Of a stretch of 36,728 nt of DNA, positions 24,597 through 34,270 are shown in pieces. Under the pieces are notes generated by a model. That model was given only the letters and a program-made list of their open reading frames with translations, had not been told where the DNA came from and searched no databases. Positions within the stretch are counted from its first letter, which is position 1. The number at the start of each line of letters is the position of its first letter. A program made the translations under genes and the position numbers. This DNA comes from a bacterium BMS3Abin06 (GTDB lineage: Bacteria > Nitrospirota > Thermodesulfovibrionia > UBA6902): assembly GCA_002897895.1 (NCBI GenBank), contig BDSY01000079.1:1-36728 (forward strand), given 5' to 3'.

Positions 24597-26657
24597 TTAT
24601 ATCAATGGAACGATCAGCAGCGCTACGATGTTGATAACCTTGATCATCGGGTTAATCGCCGGGCCTGCCGTATCTTTGTACGGATCACCGACTGTGTCAC
24701 CGGTAACTGCCGCCTTGTGGGCATCAGAACCTTTACCGCCGTAGATTCCGTCTTCAATGTATTTCTTTGCATTATCCCAGGCGCCGCCTCCGCTTGTCAT
24801 GGCTATTGCCTGGAACAGGCCTGTGACAATAGCTCCGATAAGCACTCCGCCGAGCGCCTCTCTGCCTAATATCACCCCGACAAGTATCGGTGCAACCACA
24901 GGAATCAATGCAGGAACCATCATCTGTTTGATCGCTGATTTTGTAACAATATCAACACATTTTCCGTATTCAGGTTTTGACGTGCCTTCCATAATTCCCG
25001 GTATCTCACGGAACTGGCGTCTGACTTCTTCAACAACTCCGCCTGCTGCCTTGCCGACAGCTTCCATCAGGAGCGCGCCGTAGTAATAGGGAAGCAGTCC
25101 GCCGATAAACAGGCCGGCCAGTACCATCGGGTTAGAGAGATCGAATTTCAGCAATGATTCAGCAGTCTTCGGGTCAACCCCGAAGGACCTTGAGTATTCG
25201 GCAAACAGTACCAGGGCTGCAAGGGCAGCAGAACCGATTGCATAACCCTTTGTAACAGCCTTTGTTGTATTACCGACTGCATCAAGACGGTCGGTTATGT
25301 TGCGGATCTCCTCAGGAAGCTCAGCCATCTCTGCAATACCGCCTGCATTGTCGGTTATCGGGCCGTAAGAGTCAATGGCAACAACTATCCCGGTCATGGA
25401 AAGCATTGAGACCGCTGAAAGAGCGATTGCAAAAAGTCCGCCTCCGGGGTTACCGCTGAAACCGCCGCCAAGCGAGTATGCGCCGAGAATAGCCGCAACT
25501 ATGACAATAACCGGCATGGCGGTTGATTTCATACTTACTGCAAGACCTGCTATGACGTTTGTACCCGCTCCGGTCTGGCTGGCTGCCGCAATGTGCTTGA
25601 CCGGGTTGTAACTTGTGGAAGTAAAATACTCTGTGATCCAGACAATCAGGCCGGTCAGGATAAGCCCGATCAATGCAGCGCCGAATACACTGCCCGCGGT
25701 AAATCCGCCTGCCTCAGCCTCTGTCAGGCCTCCTATAAATGAAGCGGATACGATGTAAAATGCGATTGCCGCTAAAATACCTGCCACAGCAAGTCCTTTA
25801 TAGAGGGCGCCCATAATATACTGTTTCGGCCCGAGTTTGACAAAGTATGTTCCTATGATTGAAGCGATGATCGACACACCGCCCAGCATCAGCGGGAACT
25901 CTATCCATCCGCTGCCGGCGCCGAAAATTGTCTTTGCAAGAAGCATTGCCGCAACAAGCGTAACCGTGTATGTCTCATAAAGGTCGGCTGCCATTCCTGC
26001 ACAGTCACCGACATTGTCACCAACGTTATCTGCAATAACAGCAGGATTTCTCGGGTCATCCTCGGGAATTCCCGCCTCAACCTTGCCCACGATATCAGCG
26101 CCCACATCAGCAGCCTTGGTATAAATACCGCCTGCAATACGCGCAAACACACTCATGAGAGAACATCCGAAACCGAGTCCGACAAGTGCATGAAACACCT
26201 GTTCCCCGGCAGCTGCCTTGGCAATGTAATAATACCCGGCAAGCCCTAAAAGGCCGAGACCTACAACCATTACACCGGTAACGGAACCGCCTTTAAAGGC
26301 AACTGAAAGCGCAGGCTGAATGCCGCCGTGAGCAGCCTGTGCCGTGCGGACATTTGCGCGGACCGAGACCATCATCCCGATATAGCCTGTAAGCGCTGAT
26401 CCGGCTACCCCGATTATAAATCCTAAGGCAATCCATTTGCCGAGGAAGAATAAAAGGACAATCAAAACCGCCGCCACTATTGCAACTGCCTTGTACTCGC
26501 GCTTAAGGAATGCCGTAGCACCCTCCTTGACCGCATTTGATATCTCCTGCATGCGCTCGTTGCCTGCATCCTGTTTTGTGACCCATCCCGCGGTAACCAG
26601 TGCGTATAAAACGCCCGCTGCTCCACAGATGAGTGCGAATAAAATAGTACCACTCAT
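24597..26657 (-). CDS. hppA: Membrane-bound ion-pumping pyrophosphatase (K+-independent type)
   Basis: Couples PPi hydrolysis to cation translocation across the inner membrane. The 686-residue product consists of many hydrophobic helices and the family's catalytic loops: [40 protein letters not shown] and, near the C-terminus, [19 protein letters not shown]. The motif GNTTKA (about residue 460) has lysine where K+-dependent enzymes have alanine, pointing to the K+-independent, H+-pumping class. GGGGG precedes the ATG. It is the last gene of the adk-sat-apr-qmo cluster, 47 bases after qmoC, placed to remove PPi made by Sat and conserve its energy. Confidence 0.97.
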   Translation of the reverse strand: MSGTILFALICGAAGVLYALVTAGWVTKQDAGNERMQEISNAVKEGATAFLKREYKAVAIVAAVLIVLLFFLGKWIALGFIIGVAGSALTGYIGMMVSVRANVRTAQAAHGGIQPALSVAFKGGSVTGVMVVGLGLLGLAGYYYIAKAAAGEQVFHALVGLGFGCSLMSVFARIAGGIYTKAADVGADIVGKVEAGIPEDDPRNPAVIADNVGDNVGDCAGMAADLYETYTVTLVAAMLLAKTIFGAGSGWIEFPLMLGGVSIIASIIGTYFVKLGPKQYIMGALYKGLAVAGILAAIAFYIVSASFIGGLTEAEAGGFTAGSVFGAALIGLILTGLIVWITEYFTSTSYNPVKHIAAASQTGAGTNVIAGLAVSMKSTAMPVIVIVAAILGAYSLGGGFSGNPGGGLFAIALSAVSMLSMTGIVVAIDSYGPITDNAGGIAEMAELPEEIRNITDRLDAVGNTTKAVTKGYAIGSAALAALVLFAEYSRSFGVDPKTAESLLKFDLSNPMVLAGLFIGGLLPYYYGALLMEAVGKAAGGVVEEVRRQFREIPGIMEGTSKPEYGKCVDIVTKSAIKQMMVPALIPVVAPILVGVILGREALGGVLIGAIVTGLFQAIAMTSGGGAWDNAKKYIEDGIYGGKGSDAHKAAVTGDTVGDPYKDTAGPAINPMIKVINIVALLIVPLI

Positions 26658-26704
26658 TACACTTTACCCCCTTTTAATTAGAATTATTGGATTTCAGGTG
26701 TCTG

Positions 26705-27928
26705 TTATTCCTGTTTTGTTTCAGCCTGGCCTGCTTCTCCTGCTGATTCGCCTGTCTCAGGCCCGGAAGCCGCCGGAATTTCAGTTTTTGCCTCCGGCTG
26801 TACTACAGCCTGCTCTGCCTCTCTTCCTGAATATTTCAGGAAGCACATTGCCGCTCCCCTGTAAAATATGTGGGCGAGCTTTGAGAAAGGCAGATAAATG
26901 AAAAGAGAGAATACAAATACCAGATGTATGAAATAAATGGGATAAGCTAAAGGTGCAACACCGGCTATTCTCATCAACTGAGCAAGAAATCCGGAGAGCG
27001 CTACAGTGCCTATAATCCCGATTAAAAGCCAGTCGAAATAGCTTCCCACTCCTAATTTTTCCGCATTTTTGAATCGGCTGTTCATCATAAGTAAAATGCC
27101 TGCAATCAGTGCAATGGCGCCAATGTTTCCAAATAGCTTAACCGGGGTTCCATACCCCAGACGGAAAGGAGATTCCATACCGAGGATGTCAATATAAAGA
27201 ACTCCCAGAGCCGTAGCAATGCCAAGGGCGATAAAACTGTAGAACACCAGAAAATGTGAGGTAAACCTGTCGGCGCTCACTCCGCAGGACTTGAATTTCT
27301 GATGTCCCGCGACTTCTTTCAGTGTCTCTGTAACACTGCCCTTCAGATCACCCGAATATACGCCATTGGCCTGTTTCATATCAGCCCAGAATTTCTTCAT
27401 GCCCAGAATGCCGACTGCAACTCCGAAGATCAGCGCAGGTGTAAAGACAAATTGAATAAAGTGAGTTGAAGCGAACTTTGAAAATATAACCTCGCCCTCA
27501 GGGATTCCGAATGTGCCTGCGGCTGAAAGAAGTACCGCGAGAAGAACAGCCGGAACAGCAACAATCAGAGGCCAGAATTTCTTGTTGTTTACCAGGTCAA
27601 CCAGGACGCCCGGGGCAGAATACTGCTTAATGGTCTGCTTCCTGATAGCTCCCAGAACCTCGCCCGGTTTTGCTCCTCTGGGGCAGTATGACGAGCAATC
27701 ATTGCACTGGTGGCAGAGCCATACATCGGGATTGCCTTTAAATTTTTCTTTCAGCCCCCATTGGGCCCATACCATTTCCTTCCTCGGAAAGGGGTTTTTA
27801 TCAGGCGTGACATTACAGACAACCGTACATGTTGCGCACTGGTAACATTTCTTAAGGGACTCTCCCCCGGCTGCAATAACACCTTTTACAAAATCCAGAT
27901 CAGGTTTTACTACTGTTGCATCAGCCAT
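26705..27928 (-). CDS. qmoC: Quinone-interacting membrane-bound oxidoreductase subunit QmoC
   Basis: Membrane subunit of Qmo, which passes electrons from menaquinol towards APS reductase. The 407-residue product joins an HdrC-like N-terminus with two 4Fe-4S motifs (Cys28/31/34/38 in CYQCATCTVVC and Cys72/75/78/82 in CHQCNDCSSYC) to an HdrE/NarI-like cytochrome b domain of five or six helices (PLIVAVPAVLLAVLLSA, FVFTPALIFGVAVGIL, HFLVFYSFIALGIATAL, IALIAGILLMM, IHLVFVFSLFIYLPFSKLAH). The last 45 residues are a Glu/Ala-rich, low-complexity tail. GGAGG precedes the ATG. Spaced from qmoB by 89 bases holding a repeat. Confidence 0.96.
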   Translation of the reverse strand: MADATVVKPDLDFVKGVIAAGGESLKKCYQCATCTVVCNVTPDKNPFPRKEMVWAQWGLKEKFKGNPDVWLCHQCNDCSSYCPRGAKPGEVLGAIRKQTIKQYSAPGVLVDLVNNKKFWPLIVAVPAVLLAVLLSAAGTFGIPEGEVIFSKFASTHFIQFVFTPALIFGVAVGILGMKKFWADMKQANGVYSGDLKGSVTETLKEVAGHQKFKSCGVSADRFTSHFLVFYSFIALGIATALGVLYIDILGMESPFRLGYGTPVKLFGNIGAIALIAGILLMMNSRFKNAEKLGVGSYFDWLLIGIIGTVALSGFLAQLMRIAGVAPLAYPIYFIHLVFVFSLFIYLPFSKLAHIFYRGAAMCFLKYSGREAEQAVVQPEAKTEIPAASGPETGESAGEAGQAETKQE

Positions 27929-27960
27929 TTATTAACCTCCAATTTCAAAGCATTCAGCGT

Positions 27961-28008
27961 TCAGCTATCAGCGATCAGTTTTGGCTGAGGGCTGATAGCT
28001 GATAGCTA
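27961..28008. repeat. AGCTATCAGC/GCTGATAGCT repeat between qmoB and qmoC
   Basis: AGCTATCAGC (27963-27972) pairs with GCTGATAGCT (27991-28000), followed by another GATAGCT unit. It is a simple hairpin-forming repeat without a U-tract, so it more likely affects message stability than ends transcription. Confidence 0.55.
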
Positions 28009-28017
28009 ATCGCTATT

Positions 28018-30258
28018 TTAGAATTCTTTAAACGGATTCGGCTCCATCTCTTCGAGTTTTTCAACGTACTCTGCCAGTATCTCCGGCAACTTGTCGTAAT
28101 CCTGTATTGAAAGCTGTATAAGCTCAACCCTCTCAGGCTCAAGCTGAAGCCTGCCAAGGGTCTCCTGGAGCTTGCCGAGCCTTTCATTTGCAAGCTCACT
28201 GCCTTTAACAAAATGGCACTGGTAATTTTCTCCGAACTTGCACCCGATCAATACCATGCCGTCAATGCCGGAGGATAATGCGTCGGCAATCCAGGCAAGG
28301 TTCAGGTTTCCAAGGCATCTGACAGGGATAAACCTGATTGCATTGGACCACTTTTCCCTATTGATCGCTGCTGCATCTAATGCAGGGTAGGCGTCGTTTT
28401 CACATACAAGGCCGATAAGCCTCAGCCCTTCGTCCGGCACATCCATTGCCTTGAACATCGAAGACATCATACCGATACTGAAGTCCTTGAAATTGATAAC
28501 TCTTTCAGGGCATGAGCCGAGACATGTGCCGCATCTGCGGCAGCGGCTCATCTTGTGGAACGGGGTACCCTTTTCATCTTCTTCGATAGCACCGAATGGA
28601 CACTCCTCAGTACATCTCTTACAGGATGTGCATTTCTGGAGGTTTACCTCCGGATAGGTCTGGTCCCATGCCCTCGGGTGTACTGAAAATCCCTTTGCAG
28701 TTGCCTCTATACACTGTATCGCCTTTAAGCTTGCGCCCAATGCATCTTCGATGCTTCCGAGCATATGCATCGGCTGCCTGACACTTCCTGCAGTATAAAT
28801 GCCCGTCCTGCGGGTTTCATACTGAAAACATATATAGTTGGACTCGTTAAAACCATAAGCCTCGTCAAGAACCGGAAGCTCAGGGCCCTGTTTATATTCA
28901 AGGTTAAGAATGTTAGGCACTTTGTGAGGTTCTAACGGCGCATTAGGATCCGGCTTGCCGCCTGAGGCTTTAAGTTCCTCATCAAACTTGGTCTTCCATT
29001 CTGCAAGCACCTCTGCATCTATCTTTGTATTCGGCACCATTCCCGTTGCAAGAACAACCATATCCGCCTCTATCCTGATGTTCTCACCTAAGAATGTGTC
29101 TTTAAGGTCAACATAGAGGTTGCCGTCCGATGCTTCGCTGACTCCCGTGACCTCACCTTTTGTAAGCATCACTCCGGGGTCATTCTGCATGCTCTTGTAA
29201 AACAGTTCATACTGTCCCGGGGTCCTCATGTCCTTATATAAGATGTATGCCATTGCATCAGGGTTTTTCTCCCTTACATATTTAGCCTGTTTTAATGATG
29301 TGAGGCAGCAGTATGATGAACAGTAAGGCAGGTGTCCGGGATCCCTTGAACCCGCGCACTGGATAAACGCTACTTTCTTTGCCTCCCTGCCGTCGGACGG
29401 CCTGATGATCTTGCCGCTTGAGGCTATCTCTTCCATCTGTACATTTGTTATGACGTTCGGATTTGTGCCGTATCCGAGATGTTCGAGTTTATTCGCATCA
29501 TAGGGTCTCCATCCGGCAGCCATGATAACAGCGCCTGCCTTTGCCTGCTCCGGGCCCCCATTGGTTTTTATGGAGACATCATACTGTCCCGGAAAGCCCG
29601 CAATTTTTTCAATCTCCGATGATGTATATACTTTAATATTTGAATGTGAGGTAACCTTGTCTATGGTAGCCTTTATCGTCGGCTCTTCAATCGACTCAAA
29701 GGGATAGCTCTGAGGCAGCTGCTTATGCATCTTTGCAGCCCAGCCTCCAAGCTCTGCCTGTTTCTCAACGAGAATAACATTGTAACCCGCTTCAGCAGCG
29801 CCGAGCGCGGAGGTCATACCTGTAATACCCCCACCGACAACAAGTACGGCCTTGTCAATTTCTTCCAGCATGAAAGGTTCCGGGAGCTCCGTATGCTGCG
29901 CCTTGGTAATACCCATTCTCATATAATCTTCAGCAAGGGCCTGGGTATCTTCCGTCTTCGGCTCCTGGGTCCATGCAACAAATTCCCTGAGATTTATTCT
30001 CTCTACTATACTGCCGTTGAAACTGAATTCCTTATACTTTACGCGTGGAGAGCATGCTGCAACAACAACGGTATTGACTCCCTCTCCGCTTATATCGTTT
30101 TTGATGAGATCGAGTCCTTCAGGACTGCATAAGGCATCGTGCGTCTTACATACAGGTATCTGCTTTTCCTTTGCAGCGACTTCTTCCAGTTTTTCTATTT
30201 CAACTGTATCCGCAATCTCACAACCTTTGCAAATGTAAACTCCGTATTTCTTTTCCAT
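28018..30258 (-). CDS. qmoB: Quinone-interacting membrane-bound oxidoreductase subunit QmoB
   Basis: Large cytoplasmic HdrA-like flavoprotein of Qmo. In 746 residues: an N-terminal ICKGCEIADTVEIE segment, an FAD-binding VLVVGGGITGMTSALGAAEAG (about 138-160), HdrA signature cysteines (FIQCAGSRD, YCSSYCCLTSLKQA), two ferredoxin clusters (CTSCKRCTEECPFGA about 541-555; CRRCGTCLGSCPERV about 570-585), and a C-terminal MvhD-like domain (FIPVRCLGNLNLAWIADAL, VLIGCKFGENYQCHF). This HdrA-MvhD fusion is the QmoB layout. Its ATG overlaps the qmoA stop (TAATG), so translation is coupled. Confidence 0.96.
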   Translation of the reverse strand: MEKKYGVYICKGCEIADTVEIEKLEEVAAKEKQIPVCKTHDALCSPEGLDLIKNDISGEGVNTVVVAACSPRVKYKEFSFNGSIVERINLREFVAWTQEPKTEDTQALAEDYMRMGITKAQHTELPEPFMLEEIDKAVLVVGGGITGMTSALGAAEAGYNVILVEKQAELGGWAAKMHKQLPQSYPFESIEEPTIKATIDKVTSHSNIKVYTSSEIEKIAGFPGQYDVSIKTNGGPEQAKAGAVIMAAGWRPYDANKLEHLGYGTNPNVITNVQMEEIASSGKIIRPSDGREAKKVAFIQCAGSRDPGHLPYCSSYCCLTSLKQAKYVREKNPDAMAYILYKDMRTPGQYELFYKSMQNDPGVMLTKGEVTGVSEASDGNLYVDLKDTFLGENIRIEADMVVLATGMVPNTKIDAEVLAEWKTKFDEELKASGGKPDPNAPLEPHKVPNILNLEYKQGPELPVLDEAYGFNESNYICFQYETRRTGIYTAGSVRQPMHMLGSIEDALGASLKAIQCIEATAKGFSVHPRAWDQTYPEVNLQKCTSCKRCTEECPFGAIEEDEKGTPFHKMSRCRRCGTCLGSCPERVINFKDFSIGMMSSMFKAMDVPDEGLRLIGLVCENDAYPALDAAAINREKWSNAIRFIPVRCLGNLNLAWIADALSSGIDGMVLIGCKFGENYQCHFVKGSELANERLGKLQETLGRLQLEPERVELIQLSIQDYDKLPEILAEYVEKLEEMEPNPFKEF

Positions 30259-31523
30259 TAGGATAACCTCCCCACGGTCTGAATAGCTTTAAGTGCAGCC
30301 CCTGTAGCTGACTGTACCGATTTTGCAACGTCTACAGGGTCTTTGGCGCAGCCCACGGCATAAATGCCTTTCCGGTCTTTGCCTATGACCGCGAAACCGT
30401 TTTCATTTATTTTTATATCTGAAGGAAGCTTCATTTCAGAGACTGTCGGCTGCATGCCTGTAGCAAGAACACACATATCAACCTGTACCTTAATCTTGCC
30501 TCCGGCAAGGATATCTTCAGCCTCAACAATTATATCCCCTGTAGCAGGGTCTGCCGATACCTTTGCAACCTTGCCCTTTATCAGCTTTACATTTTCATCA
30601 TCCTTAACATTATTAAAAAACCTCTCATAAGCTGTTCCCGGTGTCCGTATATCTATATAGAACATGTATGCCTCTGCATCGGGATATTGCTCTCTCACAT
30701 ATGTTATCTGCTTCAATGTAGCCAGGCAGCATACGGCAGAGCAATATGCGAGGTGGTTTTCATCACGGGAACCCGCGCACTGGACAAAGGCGACCTTCTT
30801 CACCTCTTTGCCGTCGGAGGGCCTGGTTATTTTTCCCTGTGTCGGACCATTTCCGGATGATATTCTTTCCATCATTACATTAGTAATGATATCAGGGCTC
30901 GTACCGAATCCAAGGTTGTCTATCTTTTTGGCATCATAGGGTTTCCAGCCGGTGGCAAGTGCAATCGCACCAGCCTTTATCTTTACGGTTTCAGCCTGCA
31001 TCTCAAGGTCGACTGCGCCGTATTTACATGCCTCCCTGCATTTGGCGCCGCAGTCACTTTTACAGGCAGCCTTATCTATTACATATTGAAAAGGAAATGA
31101 CTGCTCACTGCGAACGTAGGCCGCCTTCCTTTTATCTAATCCTGCATTGAAATCATTGGGAACCTCAACAGGACATGCCTCTACACATGCATTACACCCC
31201 GTGCATTTTTCGTTTACATACCTGGGATTTAACTTTACATCCACTTCGTAGCTGCCGGCCTGTCCTGAAATCTTTTCGACCTCTGTAAGGGTCAAAAAAG
31301 AAATCCGGTCGTTCAGTTTAACCCTTCTGTAATTGATCTCAAGACCGCATGACGGCGGGCAGAGTTTCGGGAAATATTTATTCATCCTGGACACCCTGCC
31401 TCCGAGGAAAGGCTCTTTTTCCAGAATCGTGACAGTATAGCCTGCCTCTGCCGCTTCCGTAGCAGTCGTAAGACCGCTTATGCCGCCGCCTATTACTAAT
31501 ATGTTGGTTTCCTGTTCTGACAT
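30258..31523 (-). CDS. qmoA: Quinone-interacting membrane-bound oxidoreductase subunit QmoA
   Basis: HdrA-like flavoprotein subunit of Qmo, thought to contact AprAB. In 421 residues: FAD motif NILVIGGGISGLTTATEAAE (7-26), the HdrA element KLCPPSCGLE, a 4Fe-4S set Cys107/110/113/117 (CTGCNACVEACPVEV), a second group Cys154/158/162/166 (CKSDCGAKCREACKYGA), and VAFVQCAGSRDENHLAYCSA. It is shorter than QmoB and lacks the MvhD domain. GGAGG lies upstream. The 182-base gap to aprA holds an inverted repeat and a hairpin rather than a promoter that I can recognise. Confidence 0.96.
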   Translation of the reverse strand: MSEQETNILVIGGGISGLTTATEAAEAGYTVTILEKEPFLGGRVSRMNKYFPKLCPPSCGLEINYRRVKLNDRISFLTLTEVEKISGQAGSYEVDVKLNPRYVNEKCTGCNACVEACPVEVPNDFNAGLDKRKAAYVRSEQSFPFQYVIDKAACKSDCGAKCREACKYGAVDLEMQAETVKIKAGAIALATGWKPYDAKKIDNLGFGTSPDIITNVMMERISSGNGPTQGKITRPSDGKEVKKVAFVQCAGSRDENHLAYCSAVCCLATLKQITYVREQYPDAEAYMFYIDIRTPGTAYERFFNNVKDDENVKLIKGKVAKVSADPATGDIIVEAEDILAGGKIKVQVDMCVLATGMQPTVSEMKLPSDIKINENGFAVIGKDRKGIYAVGCAKDPVDVAKSVQSATGAALKAIQTVGRLS

Positions 31524-31541
31524 ACTATGCCTCCATTTCGA

Positions 31542-31656
31542 GAGAGTTATTTAAGTCATCAAACTGAGTGGCATCTACTTTACTACAAATTCGCATCGCC
31601 TGACAACCGTTTTCGGGGAAAATCAATTAGAAATTTTAATCACTTAAATAACTCTC
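31542..31656 (-). other. 115-nt element with 15-bp perfect inverted ends, upstream of qmoA
   Basis: GAGAGTTATTTAAGT (31542-31556) and its exact complement (31642-31656) enclose 85 bases. In the minus-strand message the distal arm ends roughly 10 nt before the qmoA GGAGG. Its proximal arm overlaps the hairpin at 31654-31681 by three bases, so the two folds compete slightly. It may be a leader structure or a tiny mobile element. Confidence 0.5.
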
Positions 31657-31681
31657 CGGGCGGCGCATGCGTCGCCCGGAG
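31654..31681 (-). promoter_or_regulatory. GC-rich intercistronic hairpin between aprA and qmoA
   Basis: A 12-bp stem (CTCCGGGCG... with ...CGCCCGGAG, one G-U pair) around a CATG centre lies 25 bases past the aprA stop. No U-tract follows on the minus strand, so it fits an mRNA-stabilising or partial-attenuation role better than a full terminator. Confidence 0.6.
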
Positions 31682-31705
31682 AATATATGTTCGGGTTCAG
31701 CAGGA

Positions 31706-33712
31706 TTATTTAAAAATCTCTACGTAATCCCTCTTGCTCATTGCGAACTCGCCGGTATCCATGTCGTACTTGGATATGGTAAATGCCTTCCAGTTGTCGT
31801 CATCAATGTAGTCGTGGTCGCCTCTGTAGTAGTAACCGGGGTACCTGCTCTCCTCCCTGAAGAGGATGTGTCTTGCATGTGCCTCGAGTGAGAGTATCCT
31901 GTGGTAGTTCTCCCAGCATCTCATCAGTTCATGGAAATCGCCTGCACCCATCTTTGCAGAGTCCTCTTTCAGCATTGTAAGCTGCTTTAAGCCCTCATCC
32001 AGCATGGTCTTTGATGTCATGTACCATGTTGAGATGCCACCAAAGTACTCATCTGCGATCTTCTGGAGTCTTGCCTGAAGCATATCCGGTTTAATGTAGA
32101 AAGGATTGACCTTGGGGTCCGTTGAATAGGTCTTGTTCTTTTCATATACCTCAAACGGCAGGAAGAGTTCTGCTGCAATATCATCAGGACTCTTCCTCGG
32201 TGCAGGAACATAGTCCGCATGGTCGAGAATATATGCTATAGCAGCCTTGCCGGCTATTCTGCCCTCGGCATGGGAGCCGGAGGAGAATTTGTGGCCTGAA
32301 GCGCCGCATATGTCACCGGCCATAAAAAGGCCTGTTACTGTGGACATCCTGTTGTAACCCCAGTGCCAGTCATCGGGTGTGCCCGGTATATCGCCGGGGC
32401 CGCTGCACCAGAATCCTGCACAGCCTGCATGTGAACCGAGGATATACGGCTCTGTGGGCATGATCTCGGAATAAACCTTATCAGGCTCAATATTCTTGGC
32501 AGCCCATAGTCCGGCCTGGCCGATACACATGTCAAGGAAGTCTTCCCATGCCTCGGCTTCGAGGTGTTTGACCTTCTTTTTGCCCTCTTTTTCGCCGAGC
32601 TTCTCAATAAAGGTCTCGTTGATCTTGGACATAGCCTCATCCGTCCTCATGATGATAGGCCCTTTACCGGCCTTCATATCCTGCATCATCAGGTGATTTC
32701 TGATAGCAGTGCCCATTGCATCAACATACTTGCCGTATTTCTTCCTGGCGTCTGCGAGGTATTCCTCATTTGCGCAGTAGTCTTCGCCAAGGCTGTTTGT
32801 TGCTTTTGCCTTAAAGAAGAGGAACCATGCGCCGACAGGCCCGTAGCCGTCTTTAAATCTTGCAGGGACAAACCTGTTTTCCATCAGGGTAAGCTCTGCG
32901 CCTGCCTGCATGCCGAGGGCATAACCGGAGCCTGAGTTCCATACAGGATACCATGCGCGACCCTGGCCTTCCTTGGTTGATCTCGGCCTGAAGCAGTTAA
33001 CCGCGCCGCCTGCAGCCAATACCATTGCCTTGGCCTTGAAAATATACATCTTGTTTTCTCTTACGCTGAAGCCGGCTGCTGCCGCAACCCTGCTCAGATC
33101 ATTTTTGTCCCTTATGAGTCTTACGATAAATACCCTCTCATAATGGTTCTGGTCAACGCCTGTTGCCTCTTTATTTGTGGCAAGGGCCTTTTTTGCAGCC
33201 TCTGCAACTATGGCCTTGTATGACTCACCGTTGATCATGATCTGCCATTTACCCGATCTGACAGGGGCACCGCCTTCTTTTAATGATGTCTTGCCCGCAT
33301 CCTTTGCCTGGTGGCCGTCAAGGGAAAATCCATCGTCCCCTTTTTTCCAGATCGGAAGGCCCCACTCTTCAAACAGATGAACACTGTCGTCAACGTGTCT
33401 GCCGAGGTCATAAACAAGGTCTTCCCTTGTAATTCCCATCAGATCAGCTCTTACATACCTGACATAGTCTTCACATTTGTTCTCACCAACGTATGTATTG
33501 ATAGCGGACAGTCCCATTGCAACCGCGCCGCTTCTGTCTGTTGCTGCTTTATCTACCATTGTGATTTTCAAGCCCTTGGGGTTTGCCCATCTGGACGCCT
33601 CATAAGCAGCGCCGCAGCATGCCATGCCGCCGCCGATAAGAAGCAGATCAGTGTCAACCTCAACGATTTCAGGCTTTTCACAATATGAAAAAGTACAAGT
33701 TGCTTTTTCCAT
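31706..33712 (-). CDS. aprA: Adenylylsulfate reductase alpha subunit
   Basis: FAD subunit that reduces APS to sulfite plus AMP in the cytoplasm. The 668-residue product has the FAD-binding VDTDLLLIGGGMACCGAAYEA, the substrate-channel region FRPRSTKEGQGRAWYPVWNSGSGYALGM, and a C-terminal domain typical of AprA (ILFREESRYPGYYYRGDHDYIDDDNWKAF). I choose ATG 33712 over ATG 33718 because AAGGAGG stands seven bases before 33712 but only one before 33718. It follows aprB by 19 bases. Reductive direction is inferred from the linked qmoABC. Confidence 0.97.
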   Translation of the reverse strand: MEKATCTFSYCEKPEIVEVDTDLLLIGGGMACCGAAYEASRWANPKGLKITMVDKAATDRSGAVAMGLSAINTYVGENKCEDYVRYVRADLMGITREDLVYDLGRHVDDSVHLFEEWGLPIWKKGDDGFSLDGHQAKDAGKTSLKEGGAPVRSGKWQIMINGESYKAIVAEAAKKALATNKEATGVDQNHYERVFIVRLIRDKNDLSRVAAAAGFSVRENKMYIFKAKAMVLAAGGAVNCFRPRSTKEGQGRAWYPVWNSGSGYALGMQAGAELTLMENRFVPARFKDGYGPVGAWFLFFKAKATNSLGEDYCANEEYLADARKKYGKYVDAMGTAIRNHLMMQDMKAGKGPIIMRTDEAMSKINETFIEKLGEKEGKKKVKHLEAEAWEDFLDMCIGQAGLWAAKNIEPDKVYSEIMPTEPYILGSHAGCAGFWCSGPGDIPGTPDDWHWGYNRMSTVTGLFMAGDICGASGHKFSSGSHAEGRIAGKAAIAYILDHADYVPAPRKSPDDIAAELFLPFEVYEKNKTYSTDPKVNPFYIKPDMLQARLQKIADEYFGGISTWYMTSKTMLDEGLKQLTMLKEDSAKMGAGDFHELMRCWENYHRILSLEAHARHILFREESRYPGYYYRGDHDYIDDDNWKAFTISKYDMDTGEFAMSKRDYVEIFK

Positions 33713-33731
33713 CGTCATCCCTCCTTTTTAA

Positions 33732-34151
33732 TTATTCTGTCTTGGCTTCGTAGTTAAAAAAACCAGACCCTTTAATCTTTGAAAAATCCGCTTCCGGTTT
33801 GCCGGCGTACGGATCAATTGAATCTTCGGCCGTTGTCCTGATAGGGAATTTAAACCTCTTGAGAACGCCGTTTCTGAACTTGACAGTCCACATTATGGCA
33901 TCGGTTCCCCTCATAGGAATGACATTGGCATCAAGCGGGACAAAGTCCGCATAACCCCTGACCTCGATCGCCTGCTGTGGGCAGATCTTGACACAGTTGT
34001 AGCACTCCCAGCACTGATCGGGCTCCTGATTGTATGCCTTCATGAGATCCCTGTTCAGCGCCATAAGATCATTAGGACAGATATACTGACATGCAGTTTT
34101 GTCCTGTGCCTTACAACCGTCACATTTTTCCGCGATTACGAAACTTGGCAT
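33732..34151 (-). CDS. aprB: Adenylylsulfate reductase beta subunit
   Basis: Iron-sulfur subunit that passes electrons to the AprA flavin. The 139-residue product has two 4Fe-4S motifs: Cys10/13/21/25 (CDGCKAQDKTACQYIC, with the enlarged loop typical of AprB) and Cys47/50/53/57 (CWECYNCVKIC). These are followed by the beta-rich middle and the C-terminal tail (FKFPIRTTAEDSIDPYAGK...GSGFFNYEAKTE) that wraps AprA. AGGAGG is well placed. The 119-base gap to sat contains short palindromes (TTGCCGGCAA, AACCGGTT, TTGTTTAACAA) and a weak TACCC/GGGTA hairpin. Confidence 0.97.
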   Translation of the reverse strand: MPSFVIAEKCDGCKAQDKTACQYICPNDLMALNRDLMKAYNQEPDQCWECYNCVKICPQQAIEVRGYADFVPLDANVIPMRGTDAIMWTVKFRNGVLKRFKFPIRTTAEDSIDPYAGKPEADFSKIKGSGFFNYEAKTE

Positions 34152-34270
34152 TTTAATACCTCCTTCTTTTGTTTTTTGCAGCTTAAATTAAGCCATTGTT
34201 TAACAAACATTGCAACCCTAAACCGGTTGCCGGCAATCTATGATAAATACCCCTGAAAGGGTAATCCATT

